Shown here in pieces: positions 21,983-34,938 of a DNA stretch of 64,000 nucleotides; position 1 is the first letter of the stretch; every line of letters begins with the position of its first letter. The DNA comes from Antedon mediterranea. Its lineage: Eukaryota > Echinodermata > Crinoidea > Comatulida > Antedonidae. Below the pieces are notes generated by a model. That model saw only the letters and a program-made list of their open reading frames with translations. It was not told the DNA's origin and did not search any database. The stretch spans positions 4,477,001 through 4,541,000 of the forward strand of contig NC_092671.1 of NCBI RefSeq assembly GCF_964355755.1. Reading direction: 5' to 3'. A program made the position numbers and the translations under genes.

Positions 21983-23050
21983 TCAGACACTGACAGTACG
22001 TGCAGATATTTTCCTCCTGAATAAGCTATAGAATACGTCAACAAATGCTCGTCTAAAAGTTTCATTTACTACATTATATATCAACGGATTTACGGAACAA
22101 TTTATAATTATTCCCAACTGAAAGACAATGAAAAGCAAATCTAAATCCGATTTAAGAATTTTAAAGAAAAGAAGCATGCCGAACAAAATAAACGGTGTAA
22201 TGCAGAAAACATAAAATGTGACTGTCACAAAAACTGTCCAGAATATCTTCCTCTCAGATTTTGAACGTGGATCGTTGTTGCGTAATTTTGCCACAATATT
22301 GCGCGATTTTCTTAAAGAATGAATTATAAGCAAACACAAAATAATAATGATCACATTTAAGATTATAATGAAAAACAAACCAATAATGAGCAAAATTCCA
22401 TATAGTTTATAGTTGTTTGGCTTTACAATACATATAGTTGCACGATTTGAGATACCTCTATACATGTCAGGCCAAGGAAGAATGACGGATACTCGTTCGT
22501 AAATAACAAAATGTACAGTGTTTATCGAGAAACTGAAAATCCATATAAGTGTACAGACTTTTACAGATCTTGAGAGAGTACCAAATTTACTCGTTTGAAA
22601 TTTATAAGGTCTACAAATTGCCATATAACGTTCAACCGAAAGCCAATATATCGTTAAAAAGCCTACAAGTCCGAAACTATAAGGAAAGAAAGTCAACGCT
22701 TCACATATCCAGTTGTGCTTCAGTACTTCATCAATCATATATGGTACAGGAATGAACCAATTTCCATGTAATCCAATGGGTATTAAAATTAACATAAGCG
22801 TATCAGCTATTGCTAAATTGGCTAAATACACGTAAAATGAAGAGTGTAATTTACACACTATAACGATAAATGTCATTATGTTTCCCACAATGCCTAAAGT
22901 GACAACAACAGGAATGATATTGTAACGTAAAATCTTCAAAAAGTCACTATACAGAAACATATCTATGTAAGCATCATATCGACTCGTGTTTGACGTTGAA
23001 TACGCTTGTCCAGATACATCATCAGACGCATTGTCATCTGAAAGTGACAT
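21983..23050 (-). CDS. Rhodopsin-class GPCR, intact, 355 residues
   Basis: Single-exon seven-transmembrane receptor. Start ATG at 23048-23050 matches the paralogous MS start. Two N-glycosylation sites (N7, N21). GN in TM1 (N57), LANLAIAD in TM2 (D83), Cys116 and Cys207 for the probable disulfide, ERY 140-142, PWPDMYRG at 192-199, basic third loop with RSKSERK, CITP in TM6 (P286), NPLIY 321-325, C-terminus ARTVSV. Its block C sister (60393-61450) is broken. The spacer 21662-21982 matches block C and holds no gene. Ligand unknown; a chemosensory role is inferred from the cluster. Confidence 0.93.
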   Translation of the reverse strand: MSLSDDNASDDVSGQAYSTSNTSRYDAYIDMFLYSDFLKILRYNIIPVVVTLGIVGNIMTFIVIVCKLHSSFYVYLANLAIADTLMLILIPIGLHGNWFIPVPYMIDEVLKHNWICEALTFFPYSFGLVGFLTIYWLSVERYMAICRPYKFQTSKFGTLSRSVKVCTLIWIFSFSINTVHFVIYERVSVILPWPDMYRGISNRATICIVKPNNYKLYGILLIIGLFFIIILNVIIIILCLLIIHSLRKSRNIVAKLRNNDPRSKSERKIFWTVFVTVTFYVFCITPFILFGMLLFFKILKSDLDLLFIVFQLGIIINCSVNPLIYNVVNETFRRAFVDVFYSLFRRKISARTVSV

Positions 23051-23344
23051 TTTTCTTGTTTCTGAAAATATTTTAAATACTTTGAAAGACTTGTTAGATG
23101 TCCCGTCTTCAGTTACATCACATGCATTTCAACAGCATTGACATTTTTTGCTGTTTTCGCAATACAAAAATGATCTTGTGTAATAAAATAAAACGACGTC
23201 GAATTTAATATCAACTGAATTGATTGGTTGCTTATAAAATATTGTAGATAGTTCCGTGATAAAAACAATTTACATACCAAGAGTCAGAATACTACTGGGC
23301 AAGAGGATGTGTTCATAACGTAGAGGTATGTGCTATAAAAGATA

Positions 23345-23412
23345 CCAAGTTCATCTGGATGACAAATATTATCTCGATTTGATATTCCTCTATACATATC
23401 AGGCCAGGAAAG
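23345..23412 (-). pseudogene. GPCR second-loop fragment
   Basis: A short relic matching, in reverse, the region around PWPDMYRGISNRDNIC of the 346-type receptor. It is joined directly to the conserved upstream block (CTCCCGATGATGTGATAG, then AGAGGGCGCT) at about 23425-23492. The rest of 23051-24640 is AT-rich spacer without a gene that I can see. Confidence 0.6.
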
Positions 23413-23477
23413 AATGAATGAAAGAATTCTCCCGATGATGTGATAGAATCAGTGCTAATGTTAAAATACATGGCAAA

Positions 23478-23492
23478 ATAAGAGAGGGCGCT
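23478..23492. promoter_or_regulatory. CTCF-like motif, relic upstream block
   Basis: ATAAGAGAGGGCGCT within a diverged copy of the receptor upstream block. It is 428 bp upstream of the receptor start at 23050, with a gene fragment in between. Confidence 0.25.
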
Positions 23493-24639
23493 CTATTTAA
23501 CAATTTTGGAGGGGCTGTTATGAGTGTAATTCAGCAGGCAATAATAATTGAATCAAGATCCAAAAGGCAACATTATACATGAATTCATATCTAAAAATAA
23601 ACAGAATATATAAGTTATAAATGTGAGGGCAAACTTACAATCTTAGGTGCTAAACAGATTAAAATATACAGTGTAGGGGAGATCACGTGATATACGTTAT
23701 TTAAATGTTCGTCTGTTCTGAAACAACATAAAGGGTGTGATAGCTATGACAGTTTTCGCTTTGAAATATTCCTTTTGTAATTAAAAACAAGATTAAGAAC
23801 TACGCCCTTGACAATACTGAAATAATTAATAAATATGCATCCGGTATAATCTATTGTCATTTCACTTCAGTTATTAGTAATCTACATTATTTTATGAATA
23901 ATTCACAACTTCTGAAAAACTTTAAATTAAATTAAACTTACTAACTGAACGACTATATTATAATAACATTGAAAGAAAACAAATAGACGAGCATGTACGG
24001 AAACAGCACAGTTATCGTAACTGTAACTGTATCAAGTTATTTTGATATACTGACCGCACACTTTCACGTAATCATTTTAGCATTTAAAAATGTAATGGTC
24101 ATAAGTTACCCATAATTATGCATTATTATAAATTTAAATTATTCCAGTTGTTCAAAACTACTTCATCAATCATATAGAGTACCGGAATTGTTCTATTTCG
24201 GAAATATTTCTCGCAGACTGATTCGCAATATAATCTATCTTTTCAAATAAAATAAAGTAAGATAAGTTGATGGTATATTCATTAAATGCATTGGCTGTTT
24301 ACAATAGAGAGGTGGGATACATCACATAATAATAATATACAAATAAATATGTTTGTTTAAAACGTAATATATCAACTTAATCTTATCAAATCATTATCCT
24401 CATTGCTTTGAATTATAACAAATCACATTTTATACAATTGTGCATCAACTAAATGACTAGTTCCACAATCAATGGGCTTAATGGTAGGCCTAGTCTTTAT
24501 TAAGTTTACTTATTTATTACCGTTTTTCATTATTGTATGGTTTTTGTACAAACTTTAATGTAGGCTTCTTTAAAACGACATGTACCTAAACGATTTGCTA
24601 GAAAAATACTACAGCACTCACCATGTTAAGTTTATTTGA

Positions 24640-25019
24640 GACACCTCTATATACATATCAGGCCAAAGGAAGAATGACGGATACTCGTTCGTGACCAATA
24701 CAAAACTGGACAATATTGGTCGGCAAACAAAATCTATATATTGCGCAAAGTACCAAATTCACTTTTTTTTTTATTTATAAGGTTTACAGACTGCCATAAA
24801 ACGTTCAACAGAAAGCAAAACAATCTTAACAATCGCTACATGCCAGAGGCAACAGCAGTAAAGTAACTCGTCAGTTAAAAAATCAAGTTTTCCCATCTAT
24901 GTCATGAACTCAATGTACAAAAAGGTGGCCACAATTAAAGACATTGTATCAGTTATTGCCAAATTCGCTAGATACACGTAAACTGATTTGCAAAATTTAC
25001 TCACTATACTATAAATGTC
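24640..25019 (-). pseudogene. GPCR pseudogene, TM1 end to second loop
   Basis: Receptor homology in reverse, from the second extracellular loop (about 24645) through TM4, TM3 and TM2 to the first loop and the start of TM1 (about 25019). Many frame breaks and an A/T run at 24760-24772 make it untranslatable. It ends where an unrelated LINE begins. TM5-TM7 are missing. Confidence 0.8.
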
Positions 25020-25140
25020 GGGACTTCACGAAACACGACGGGAAGCCACAGGACGGTGCTCATGAATGTTATTTATGCATGAAATAATATTTGAACTTCT
25101 AATTTAATTGTTTAATAAATAACATTCTTACTGGGTTAAA

Positions 25141-26235
25141 ATGGCTCTGGATAAAGGTAATTGTGTTTTGTCTGTGTACCTCGACCTGTTGGCAACTTTT
25201 GATACCATTGATCATTCTATTCTTATTGCAAGACTCTCGTCTATTGGTATCCGTGGAGCTGCTCTGACTTGGTTAAAGTCATATTTGGAAGCAGCAGGTC
25301 AAGATTGGTAATGTCAAATCCACCTCTATCGACCTGAAATGCGGTGTCCAGTATTGTTTTTAGATAACATCTGGCCCTTGAGTGACATCATTATATTGTG
25401 TCCAATATCATGTGTACGTAGATGACTCGCAACTGTGCATCAGCTTCAATCCAGCAGAGTTTAATGAGGCGAAGTCGGTTATCAAAGCTTGTGTTGTTGA
25501 TTGGCTAACTAAAAACATGCTCTGTTTTAACCCTGGTAAAAAAGAAGTCTTATATTTTCATTCAAAACAAGAATTTGCACATAGCTAGAAACATCAGTAT
25601 TGGCAACACCCCAATGACACCATCGTTGGAGGTTAGAAATATCGGAGTCTCAACAATTACTAAGTCCAGACTTATCAACAACATTAGTAAATCTGTTACC
25701 TACCACCTTCGTAACATAAGATCAATTCGCAAATCCTTAACCCACTACTCGCCTATTAAACTTTTCCACGCATTAATAACATCACGGTTAGACTACTGCA
25801 ATGCCATTTTGTTTGGTCTACCAAATAAAGAACTTAATAAACCACAACTTATTTTAAATACTGTATCCGGCACTTCAAGATTTGCTCATATTACACCAAT
25901 ATTATATAAACTTCACTGGCGTTCAATTAAACAACGAATTGTTTTTAAACTAACACCATCATATATTTCAAATTGAATTATACGTAGATCTTCAGTTTGC
26001 AAAAGATCTCTTAGGTCGACCACTAATCGAGCGTTTGCAGTTGCAGCTTCTAAACTGTGGAACAATCTTCCTTCCTATTAAAAATGCATCCTCTTATCAT
26101 TTTCAAAAACACTTAAAACAAATTCTTTTTCTTTCTATTTTTTCTCTCAGTGCTTTGGGACAATCTTTTGATCGCTATATAAATCGAACAACATTACATT
26201 ATATTACCGGGGTATCCTCTACACGTCTCGATTGA
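25141..26235 (+). mobile_element. Decayed L2/CR1-clade LINE reverse transcriptase
   Basis: Motifs in order, in shifting frames: VYLDLLATFDTIDH at about 25180 (first catalytic Asp retained), a damaged QGS region near 25345, YVDDSQLCISF at 25412 (YxDD retained), then YHLRNIRSIRK and SRLDYCNAILFGLP at 25700-25830 and HITPILYKLHW at about 25890. These are hallmarks of L2/CR1 elements. Several stops and frameshifts; inactive. Confidence 0.88.
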
Positions 26236-26261
26236 TAAAATGCGTTCTTTAAAATGTATAT

Positions 26262-26325
26262 TGGACCTACGGTCCTTATCCGAGAAGACTTGTTTCACAA
26301 CCATAACTGGAGCGATATGCCAATA
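26262..26325 (-). mobile_element. SINE body fragment
   Basis: GGACCTACGGTCCTTATCCG and GAGAAGACTTGT match the body of the SINEs at 37612-37770 and 42389-42711. Head and tail are missing. The spacer from 26355 to 26642 matches 46575-46838 downstream of the intact 354-type receptor, so it is ordinary 3' flank of that gene copy. Confidence 0.65.
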
Positions 26326-26642
26326 TTGATGGATCTTTGGGTACTTGTCATTTTGATATGACTCGTAACAGTATTTTAATCTTAAGTCTGGCTGCTACAA
26401 ATACCAACAGTACTGTACGCTTACTATGTGCATTATTCTTCGCGGCGTGCGATGTCTGTTAAGGGACGTGGATCTGATCGTATCGCAGCCACATATAACA
26501 ACTTTGATCTCCAGAGCTCAGAATCCTGTTGCTAGATTTCTTTGGTCAAACTTATAAGCTGACCGTTACGTAAACGAGATAATGACAACATGTTATTTCA
26601 AATTTCAAAATGTATTGGATGTAAGTTAAGCATCTATCAACT

Positions 26643-27003
26643 TTACACACTAACAGTACGTGCAAATGCTTGTCTAAAAGTTTCATTTACTACATTATAT
26701 ATTAAAGGATTTACAGAAGAATTTAAATATATTCCCAAACGACAAATATCCAAAACCCAATATAAATCAGATCCAAGAATATTTAAAAAGAATAACAATG
26801 GGAACAAACAAATCGGTGTCATGCAGAGAACATCAACTGCGACTGTCACAAAAACTGTCCAGAATATTTTCCTCTCAGATTTTGAACGTGGGTCCGTCTT
26901 GCAAGAATTCTTTATACCATTTCGGGATTGTCTTAAAGAATAAATCATAAGAAAACATAAAGTTACAATAATCAAAGAGTATATTAACAACAACTTGAAA
27001 CAA
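26643..27003 (-). pseudogene. GPCR pseudogene B, C-terminal half
   Basis: TM5 end to C-terminus of a 354-type receptor: third loop RSKSERKIFWTVFVTVAV, TM6 CMTP, TM7 NPLIYNVVNETFRQAF, ending ARTVSV. About 14 codons between QAF and ARTVSV are missing compared with 46839-47903. At 27003 it meets the 5' end of a LINE; the other half of the same gene is at 36203-36853. It is the outermost layer of a three-level nest. Confidence 0.9.
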
Positions 27004-27240
27004 CTGGTACGTAGACGGAAAAATGTATTCTACGTAAAATGTAACATTTTACAACTTTTTCCAGCACAGAACTTTCGAATGGATCAATCTACATAATGAC
27101 TGACGAGAAATCTGCTGTTTTTGTTACACGAAGAAGAACACTATATTTGGACAGTAGTTAGGTTATATTGAACATTACACATTCTCTCTTTTATTTATAA
27201 TATTTATATTCCTTTTCTTATCACTGTAAACTTACTTAAT

Positions 27241-28961
27241 ATGTTTGAAATAAACGATAATTTAGCATCTAATTTAAATATAGAATACACAAATCACAAA
27301 GCAATTACTCCCGCCGAACTCTTAGACAGCTATGGCTCCCGGTTTGCTCAAAAGTCTACATTTTCTATATCAAGTCTTAATGTACGATCTTTAAATCATC
27401 AACTTAATGAAACGACCTTACTATATGAAACCGTACTTAAAAATAAGTTTAAATTTATTGGATTAACTGAGATTTGGAACATTGATGATAAAGACAAATA
27501 CCAATTGAGTTCCTACAATTTCGAGTACATCTGTCGTGAGTTCGGTAGAGGTGGTGGCGTTGCTGCCTATATCCATAGTTCAGTTAAGTATAGACGTCTT
27601 GATATAAATATTTGTAACTCTGAATCATTGTGGTTTGAAGTATGTGATGGGGGTAAAATGTACGTGATAGGGGTAATTTATCGAAATGTTAATTCCAACA
27701 TAAATGAATTTAGAGAAGACCTCTTAGATACCTTAAAACAAATGAAAGTCAACAAAAAACAATGTATACTAATGATTTCAATGTAAATCTTTTTAATGTT
27801 AACAACACTGGATATAAACTCATATTTAACGGCTATTGAATGTTTAAATATGACTCAGTTAATAGAATCGACAACCCGTCCTGCATCTAACACCATAATT
27901 GACCACATATATAGTAACATTATTTGTAATAGTATAATATCTGGGACGATGTCGTGTGACATATCCGATCATCTACCAATATTTGCAATTTTTGAAAATA
28001 ACATTGAGATTACTTCTAATGATAAGTATTATTATAAATCAAGATGTTATAAGCATTTTAACAAAAATGATTTTTTAAAGGATTTATCTAACATGTCATG
28101 GGAATCGGTTTATTTATGCAATGATACAAACTTGGCCTACGATAGATTTAATACTAAATTCAAAAATATTTGTGATAAGCATGCGCCAATAAGAACGATG
28201 TCATTAAATCATGTAAATAAGAAAAAACCATGGATCACCCGAAATATTAAAAAATCTATTAATAAAAAAAAACAAGATGTACCAGAAACTAATTAAAAGT
28301 AAATTTGATAATTCTGATTTTATAAAATATAAAAAATACCGAAATACCATTACAAAGGTGTTAAGAACTGCAAAAAGAAATTATTATTCACATATGTTTT
28401 CAGCTAACGCAACAAATTCAGTAAAAACGTGGAAGATAATAAATGATGTACTTGGTAAAAATAAATTAAAATCTGTTAATGCTATTCCTGAAAAACTAAT
28501 TCGTAATAATAATGATGGGACAACATCAATAGTAGATAATCCGGACGAAATTGCTAATGTATTTAATGATTATTTTGTTGGCGTAGCCGATCAACTTGCA
28601 AACGAAATTCCCCTCTCACAAAAATGTTTTTCTCAGTATCTGGCCAATCCCTTACCAAATTCTTTTTTTCTTGAACCTATCACTGTTAATGAGGTATTTA
28701 ATTTAATTTGTAAAATCGACCAAAATAAAGCAACTGGATCAGATGATCTACCAGCAAAATTAATTTCAATTGCAGCATTACATATTTCAAATCCCTTGTG
28801 TTATATATTTAATTTATCATTTAATAACTGTATATTTCCAAATCTTTTAAAGTGTGCTCGAGTTCAACCAGTCTTTAAAAAGGGGTCAAAAGAAATACCT
28901 GAAAATTTCCGTCCTATCTCAATTTTACCAGTTCTCAGCAAAATACTTGAAAGGTTGTTTT
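27241..28961 (+). pseudogene. LINE ORF2, endonuclease and RT fingers
   Basis: Apurinic-type endonuclease followed by the start of reverse transcriptase. Visible: SLNVRSLNHQ near the start, GLTEIW, GRGGGVAAYIH, VIGVIYRN, a damaged NDFNVN (normally GDFN) around 27770, IDHIYSN and SCDISDHLPI near 27960, then PWITRNIKK, NRAxxGSDDLPAKL-like KATGSDDLPA and FRPISILPVLSKILERLF. Two compensating frame changes lie around 27784-27830, and an extra A in an A-run near 28268 shifts the frame again. The frame ends at the Tx1-type insertion at 28961. Confidence 0.88.
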
Positions 28962-29506
28962 TTTTTTTTGTCTTGTGTGGGTTCGTCCCACTTTTATTAT
29001 AGTTCTATAAATATAAATAATATATGTATATATGCACATTTATATAATTCTCTTATTTATAAGGTACATTGTTAAAAAATACATATCTTTTGAACAGTAT
29101 ATACATAAGACTAAGATTATTTTGATGTTAAGAAGTAACCACATTTACATTCATATACATTTTTAAAAATACAATTAATTAAAATATGTCGATGGCAGTA
29201 AACTGACGATAAAAATTGATTTAAAAAAAACGTACTTATGAAAAAGTTATTATTGTTGTTTTATTCTGTTCGTGTCCATTGTCTGGGTAGAGAGGCTATA
29301 AACTCAGGAGAAGAATATAAAGGATCTTCCCTTTTCACCAAGAAAAAAATGGATGAGATGAAAACGAAGAATGCAAAAGCTTGAAAAAAGGGTGTTTAGA
29401 ATGGATAGGATGGATTGATATATATAATGAAAACCGTAAGGTCAGAGTCCATACACACAGTGCAAGTCCAAGGTAATATGTTGGCTCTGTGTGTATGTGA
29501 GTCGCT

Positions 29507-29885
29507 TCATACCCGGATGACATATCTTAAAACTAATATAGTTACTAGCCTATATACAATGTATTTAAGAGATAAAAATAGCATTTTTTTTAATTTCATT
29601 AATTTAAGGAGATTTTGCTTTATATCTCCCCATTTACATTGAGCTTTAAAGTAGTAGCACTTATACTCATTTTCAATTAAATGCTTTACTTCAGTAATAA
29701 AAAGATTCCAGATCTTTTTTTCATAGTTCTTTCCTTTTTTTTCAGGTTTTGTTAATATATGCAACTTATATATAGAGAATACAAATAATGAAATCAATTC
29801 ATTTACAATTATGTTATTTGATCCAGTAATCATTGTAGTCCAAATTATTGGGTCTTCATTCCTTGTCTTAAATGTACGTTTTATG
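29507..29885 (-). pseudogene. Tx1-type ORF2 extreme C-terminus
   Basis: Read from 29885: TRNEDPIIW, then SNNIIVNELISLFVFSIYKL and ITEVKHLIENEYK, a layout typical of the end of Tx1-like ORF2 proteins after the cysteine motif. The cysteine motif itself is not visible, probably lost in the 29886-30285 interruption. Confidence 0.55.
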
Positions 29886-30285
29886 GTAAATTATGATAAA
29901 AAGTGAGAAACAATGCACTACCTAAGTAGCTCGCGGCGATCGACCTCTCGTGGACGGTCTTAGGCCTAGCCTAGCTAGGCTTAGTTTTGTAGGCCTAGCT
30001 GGTAAACATCGATAACGTACGAACATCGTACGCTAGCTATATACCTAGCCTGACGTTGTATAGTTGCTGCATTAATTGTCTTTCTATTTTTGCCAGACTC
30101 CGTTGATACAAATTGGGGAAAACCCGGTATTTTCGCTGAAAAGTTAGGAGTCTTCCGTTTGTTTTGGCTTCACGATCGATCGAAAAGTGGGCGAATTACA
30201 GGTGAAAAACAAAAATATCAATCCGCTCGCAATGCATTTTGAGATTTATAGCGGGCCGCTATAATGATTAGAATCGATTTATTTT

Positions 30286-33200
30286 TCACATTTTTAACCG
30301 TTTAAAGACGAAAAAATTTATCTCAATAAGACCATATAGTATTATTTTTACATTAAATATAGTTTGTGATCTTAAATTAGATCTAAAAAACGTAGGGAAT
30401 GGGGCTTTAAATTGAGCAACTTTGGGTATATGTTTTAGCCTATAAACTTTATAGTACCAAACATTACTCCAATCAATGTCTACCTTACCTAGTTCTATTT
30501 CCCATTTTGTTTGTGAATTTGGTATTTTTGAACATCTATTAATAAAATGATTATAGAAGACGGGTCCTTTATTTTTCATATAAAGTCGTAGACTAGGAAT
30601 ACTATTGTCTTCCTTTTTTGTATTACCTTTTTCAATAATTTCTTTCCACTCTTTTGGTATGGCTTTTAACAATTGCATATATTCAATTAAGGCGTTATGC
30701 CGTTTATACAGTTTAGGAAATATTTCACAAGGTGAAAGTACTCTATCATTCATGTAAATATCTCCGATTGTTTTAAACCCAGAAGATAACCATACTTTAA
30801 AATACATAGATTTATTGTTCAATACGATATGTCCGTTTTCCCATAATTGTTGGCTCTTTATTTCCATGGTAGTTTTTGGTTTTACATGTATGATATTGTT
30901 TAATTTTACAACAGACTTCATCATATTTCTATAAAATAAAGGCATACTGCCCAGGTTAGCATGCTCTTCTAAATTCAACTGCGTTATGTTAACTGTATAT
31001 TCAATAGGTTGAAGGTAAAACTTTTGAATGCATTTCCATTTACCTGGATCTGGGCTTAAGAGTCTCTTAACCCAGGTTAGTTTGAGAGATTCTATCACCG
31101 AAGTGAGATCTGGCATATTCAAACCACCTTCTTCCACATTTCTAATTAATGTTGTTCGTTTTATTTTTCTTTTTTATTACCCCAAAGGAAGTCATATAAC
31201 AGTTTTTCTATTTTTGTAATTATTTCCTTAGGCACCTCAATAATACTAGCAGTATAGATAAACCTTGATATTGCTAGTGTTTTTATAATAAAAAAAAACT
31301 TAGGTTACGTCTTTTCCATAAATTTAATACATTTTCTAAGTTGGTGATTTTTTTCTCCCAATTTCTGTATTCACATAGTTGTTTATCGTACCTACATGTA
31401 TTCCTAGAAATTGTACTGGTTCACTGGACCATACAATATTGAATGGTTTTGACATATTATTTTTGTTTGAACCAATCCACATACCATTTGTCTTATTTTT
31501 ATTTAGTTTTAATCCTGACACTCTACAGAATAGATCAATTTCATCGAAAAAATATTTTAGAATACTTCCATCTTGCGTAAAAATAACGGTATCGTCTGCA
31601 AGTTGAGCAATCTTTACAATGTTGTCATTTTCGTTATTGCTGTTTGGTAATGTAATTCCTTTACATTTAGGATTTTTTCTTATATTTGTGGCCATTAATT
31701 CTGTCACCAAAATAAATAGTAGCGCTGATAATGGGCAGCCTTGCCTCACGCCGCACTCCATATTAAAGCTTTCTGAGAGTCATCCGTTATTTACTATAAC
31801 ACAATTTGTTTCTTTATAAATTACATTTATCCATTTGATAAAAGAATTACCAAAACCGAAATGACTTCTTAAATAATAGTACTCACTATCTAATGAGTCA
31901 AAGGCTTTTGCAAAATCTAGAAATACAATTGCACCTGGCATATTGTTTAAGCTTGTAAAGTCTAGTATGTCATTTACTAGTCTTACATTTTCTCCCCCAA
32001 ACCTCTTTTTTACATATCCTTTTTGATCTTCATTTACTATAGATCCTATAACATTTTGTAATCTGTTAGCTAATACATGGGCTAATATTGTATAATCGAC
32101 ATTAAGAAGAGTAATCGGTCTCCAGTTATCTAAGTTTTCTCTTTGTCCCTTTTTATATATTAGGTTTATTATACCTCTTTTTTGTGTTGTGGATAACTTT
32201 CCATTATTATAGTTATAGTTTAAAGAATCACATAGGATATGTTTTAAATGGTTCCAAAAAGTGCGATAAAATTCTACACTTAGGCCATCAATACCTGGAC
32301 TTTTATTTAATTTCATTTTAAAAATCGTTTTTGTACATTCATCTACAGATAGAAGACCTTCACATTTTACTTTTTCTTCATCAGATAACATTTTAAGATA
32401 TGTATTGTTTAGGTATTTATTCATTTTATCTGCAGGTATCTCTTTATTAGAATACAGGTTTTTATAGAATATAACTTCTTCTTTCAAAATGTCTTCGTTA
32501 TTCGAAGTATATTTACCATTTCTTTTTAATACAGCGTTAATGTGTTTTCTTTTTGCTTTAGTTTTTTCTAATCCTCAAAAGAATTTATTATTCTTTTCAC
32601 CTTTTTCGAACCATTCGATTCTAGACCTTATTTTCGCACCATGTGCTTCTAGAAGGTAGATGTCATCTAATTGTTTTATTTTATCTCTTAATATTTTGTC
32701 TGTATTTTCAGAGTAGGAAACATTTAATTGACTAGTTAGTTCATCAATTTCATTAAGTAAGTTATTTTTTTGGGTATTTCTTTCTTTTTTTTCTTTTGTA
32801 CAGTATCTACGAGTGAATTCTTTTATTTTAACTTTCAGGAATTCCCATTGAAGGTCTGGACTTAAGTTGTTTTCATTATTTTTAATGATTTCTATTATGT
32901 GTATTATATTGTCTACGTATGTATCATCATTTAATATGCTATTATTTATTTTCCAAATTCCTGGACCTTTCACTTGGTTGGTATTTACGAGTTTAAGTGA
33001 GATTGCTTGATGGTCAGAAAATAAGGAGGGCCTAATATCTGTTGAAAGAATATCGCCATTTTTTTGGAGATCACTAGATATGCACCAGTAGTCTAATCTA
33101 CGAAAAGTATCTTTTCGCCTCCAGGTAAATTGTGTTTTATCACCGTGGCACTGTCTCCATATATCAGTTAATTTGTGATTTTTCATTAATTTTTTAAGGA

Positions 33201-33733
33201 TATTTGATGAATTGTCATATTTTTTGATTATGCTTGCTATTTCTTTGATCTACTTTATGTTCTAAAATACAATTCATATCTCCTCCCATTATAATGAGTT
33301 CATCATTATCATTGAGTAGAGAAACAATTTTTCTATCCAGTTTCTTAAAGAACATTTCTCTTTCTTTATAATTATTAGGAGCGTACACATTTATAAGATT
33401 TATTACTTTTTCATTAAAACTGAAGCTTAAAATTAGTATTCTACCTTCTTCGTCTGTAAATTTGAGTTTAATATCTTTAACATCTAAGCTACACTTAAAC
33501 AAGATAGAAACTCCTTTACTATTTGTTGTTCCAAAGCTGTGGTAGGTTTCGCCATTCCACAGTGTGTCTTGCCTTATAATATTATTGTCAAAATGGGTTT
33601 CTTGAAGAAACACAATGCCAACATTTTGTTCTTCAAGCCTTTTAAAGACTTTTCTTCTTTTATCATGATTTCGAAGGCCTCTTACATTCAAAGATACTAA
33701 ATGTAGAGAGATATTATTTTGTTTTGCTTTCAT
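30286..33733 (-). pseudogene. Tx1-type ORF2: endonuclease and reverse transcriptase, broken
   Basis: Read from 33733: endonuclease with SLNVRGLRN, FLQETH, LINVYAPN, GGDMNC (33733-33215), then RRLDYWCIS and SDHQAISL (33186-32575, ending at a TGA). Reverse transcriptase: SPGIDGLSVEFY, NWRPITLLNVDY, EDQKGYVKKRFGGENVRL, FLDFAKAFDSLD (32487-31780), GVRQGCPLSALLF and LADDTVIF (31761-31336). Connection region EEGGLNMPDL (31137-30286). The ADD of the active site and the first Asp (DFAKAFD) are kept. At least four frame breaks separate these pieces, so no complete enzyme is made. The domain order and motifs are those of the Tx1 branch of L1. Confidence 0.9.
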
Positions 33734-33847
33734 TTCAATTTATTAATTTTGTTTCTATTTTGTTTAAATTTATTTTGTAATATTGTTTTATACACTGTTT
33801 ACAGTAACTGTGTTATAATTATAGATTTATATAACGTAATTATAGAT

Positions 33848-34922
33848 TCAACTTACTGAATCTGATTGTTTTCCTCTTTTTTCAGCATTTTTTTCTCCAC
33901 TTTCTGTGGCTTTCTTTCGTTTAGAGGATGCAAAGTTCTGCCTTGTTATTGTTGCGGCTTCTTCTTCAGCATTAGTTGTTTCACCTCCACTTCCTGGGAC
34001 CGTGAAGTCTGTTATTGGCCGCATTCCTCTTGTAGATGTACTAGGGTTTTCCGCTGTTTTTTTCACTGCTTCCTTCTGGTTAGTTTCCTCTTCTTTTTTA
34101 GCTTTTCCCTTTTCCTTTTTTTTTTGTTTTTTCTTTTGACTTTTAGTTTGCTCAACACGTTGTTGATTTTGTGATTCATCATCTTGACTATTGGGTTTCC
34201 CACTTTTAAGTGCATCTTCCATAATTTCTTGTACTTTACCCTCTAGTTCCAGTGAATCTGTTGCGTTTTTTGGGATTGTTGGTTTGTTCAGTAGATCATG
34301 CAAGACTTCTAAAACATATTGTGTCTTTGCTGTGTCTTCAGGTTCCATGTTGTCATTGTCGGTGTTTGGTTCGGCGGAACATTCATCTTCTTTTCCCTCA
34401 ACGCTTACACTTTCCAGTTCATTATTGACCTCAATGCTATTTTCGTTAACAAAAGTGGATGCTTGCTCCATTTCTGTTATTGCATTATCTTTTGGTAGAT
34501 AGGCTTTATTTGTTCCGCACAATTTTGCGATGTGACCTGTTTCGTTACACGAGTGACATGTCACTGAAGCTAGTCTTTTCGGGCAGGAGTTTACTTTGTG
34601 TCCAAAGAGACCACATTCAAAACATCTTTGCTTAACTATTTGATCTTTATGGAAGATTATTGCGTTAAAGTTATTAATTGTGCAGAACCTTGGCAAGCTT
34701 TCTTTAAACGGTTCGACAAATACAGCCCGATCACCGTTTAAAAAGCGTGAAAGCTTCGCCCCAATTCTGAATTTAACATATTGTACAGCACCGACGACTT
34801 TACATCCCAATTTTCGTAAGGCATCAACAATTTCTTCATTCCTTACGGATAGAGGTACATCTTTTATGTTTAGTCTGACTGCGTTATCGTTACGGTTTAG
34901 GTATGGATTGATGTCATAAATA
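33848..34922 (-). CDS. Tx1-type ORF1 (zinc-knuckle nucleic-acid-binding protein), 5'-truncated
   Basis: Open from the element's 5' junction (34922) to 33848 with no original start codon; the first in-frame residues are DINPYLNRND. Two CCHC zinc knuckles follow (CFECGLFGHKVNSC and CHSCNETGHIAKLC, each C-x2-C-x4-H-x4-C) at about 34590-34630 and 34520-34560. The C-terminal half is acidic then lysine-rich (KKKQKKKEKGKAKKEEE). ORF1 of Tx1-like LINEs binds element RNA in the RNP. Unlike ORF2 this frame is unbroken. Complementary-strand open frames here are shadows. Confidence 0.88.
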
Positions 34923-34938
34923 TTTGAAAGGTTGTTTT

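Larger units (their letters stand above)
28962..34923 (-). mobile_element. Tx1/L1-type LINE nested inside another LINE
   Basis: Minus-strand two-ORF LINE, about 5.96 kb. Its poly(A) tail appears as a T-run at 28958-28969. The target TTGAAAGGTTGTTTT is present at 28947-28961 and 34924-34938, and the match extends six bases further left with one mismatch (20 of 21). ORF1 is open right up to the 5' junction without its start, so the element is slightly 5'-truncated. ORF2 has several breaks. 29886-30285 is a 400-bp stretch rich in AGGCCTAG that interrupts the ORF2 C-terminus, perhaps a further small insertion. Confidence 0.93.

Noticed and set aside
29335-29642. Short frames on both strands in the 3' part of the nested LINE
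   Set aside because: Fall in the 3' untranslated region of the Tx1-type element; opposite-strand overlap and no motifs.
33866-34502. Plus-strand frames rich in Phe and Ser opposite the zinc-knuckle ORF1
   Set aside because: Antisense of the lysine/glutamate-rich ORF1 of the Tx1-type LINE; composition explains them.
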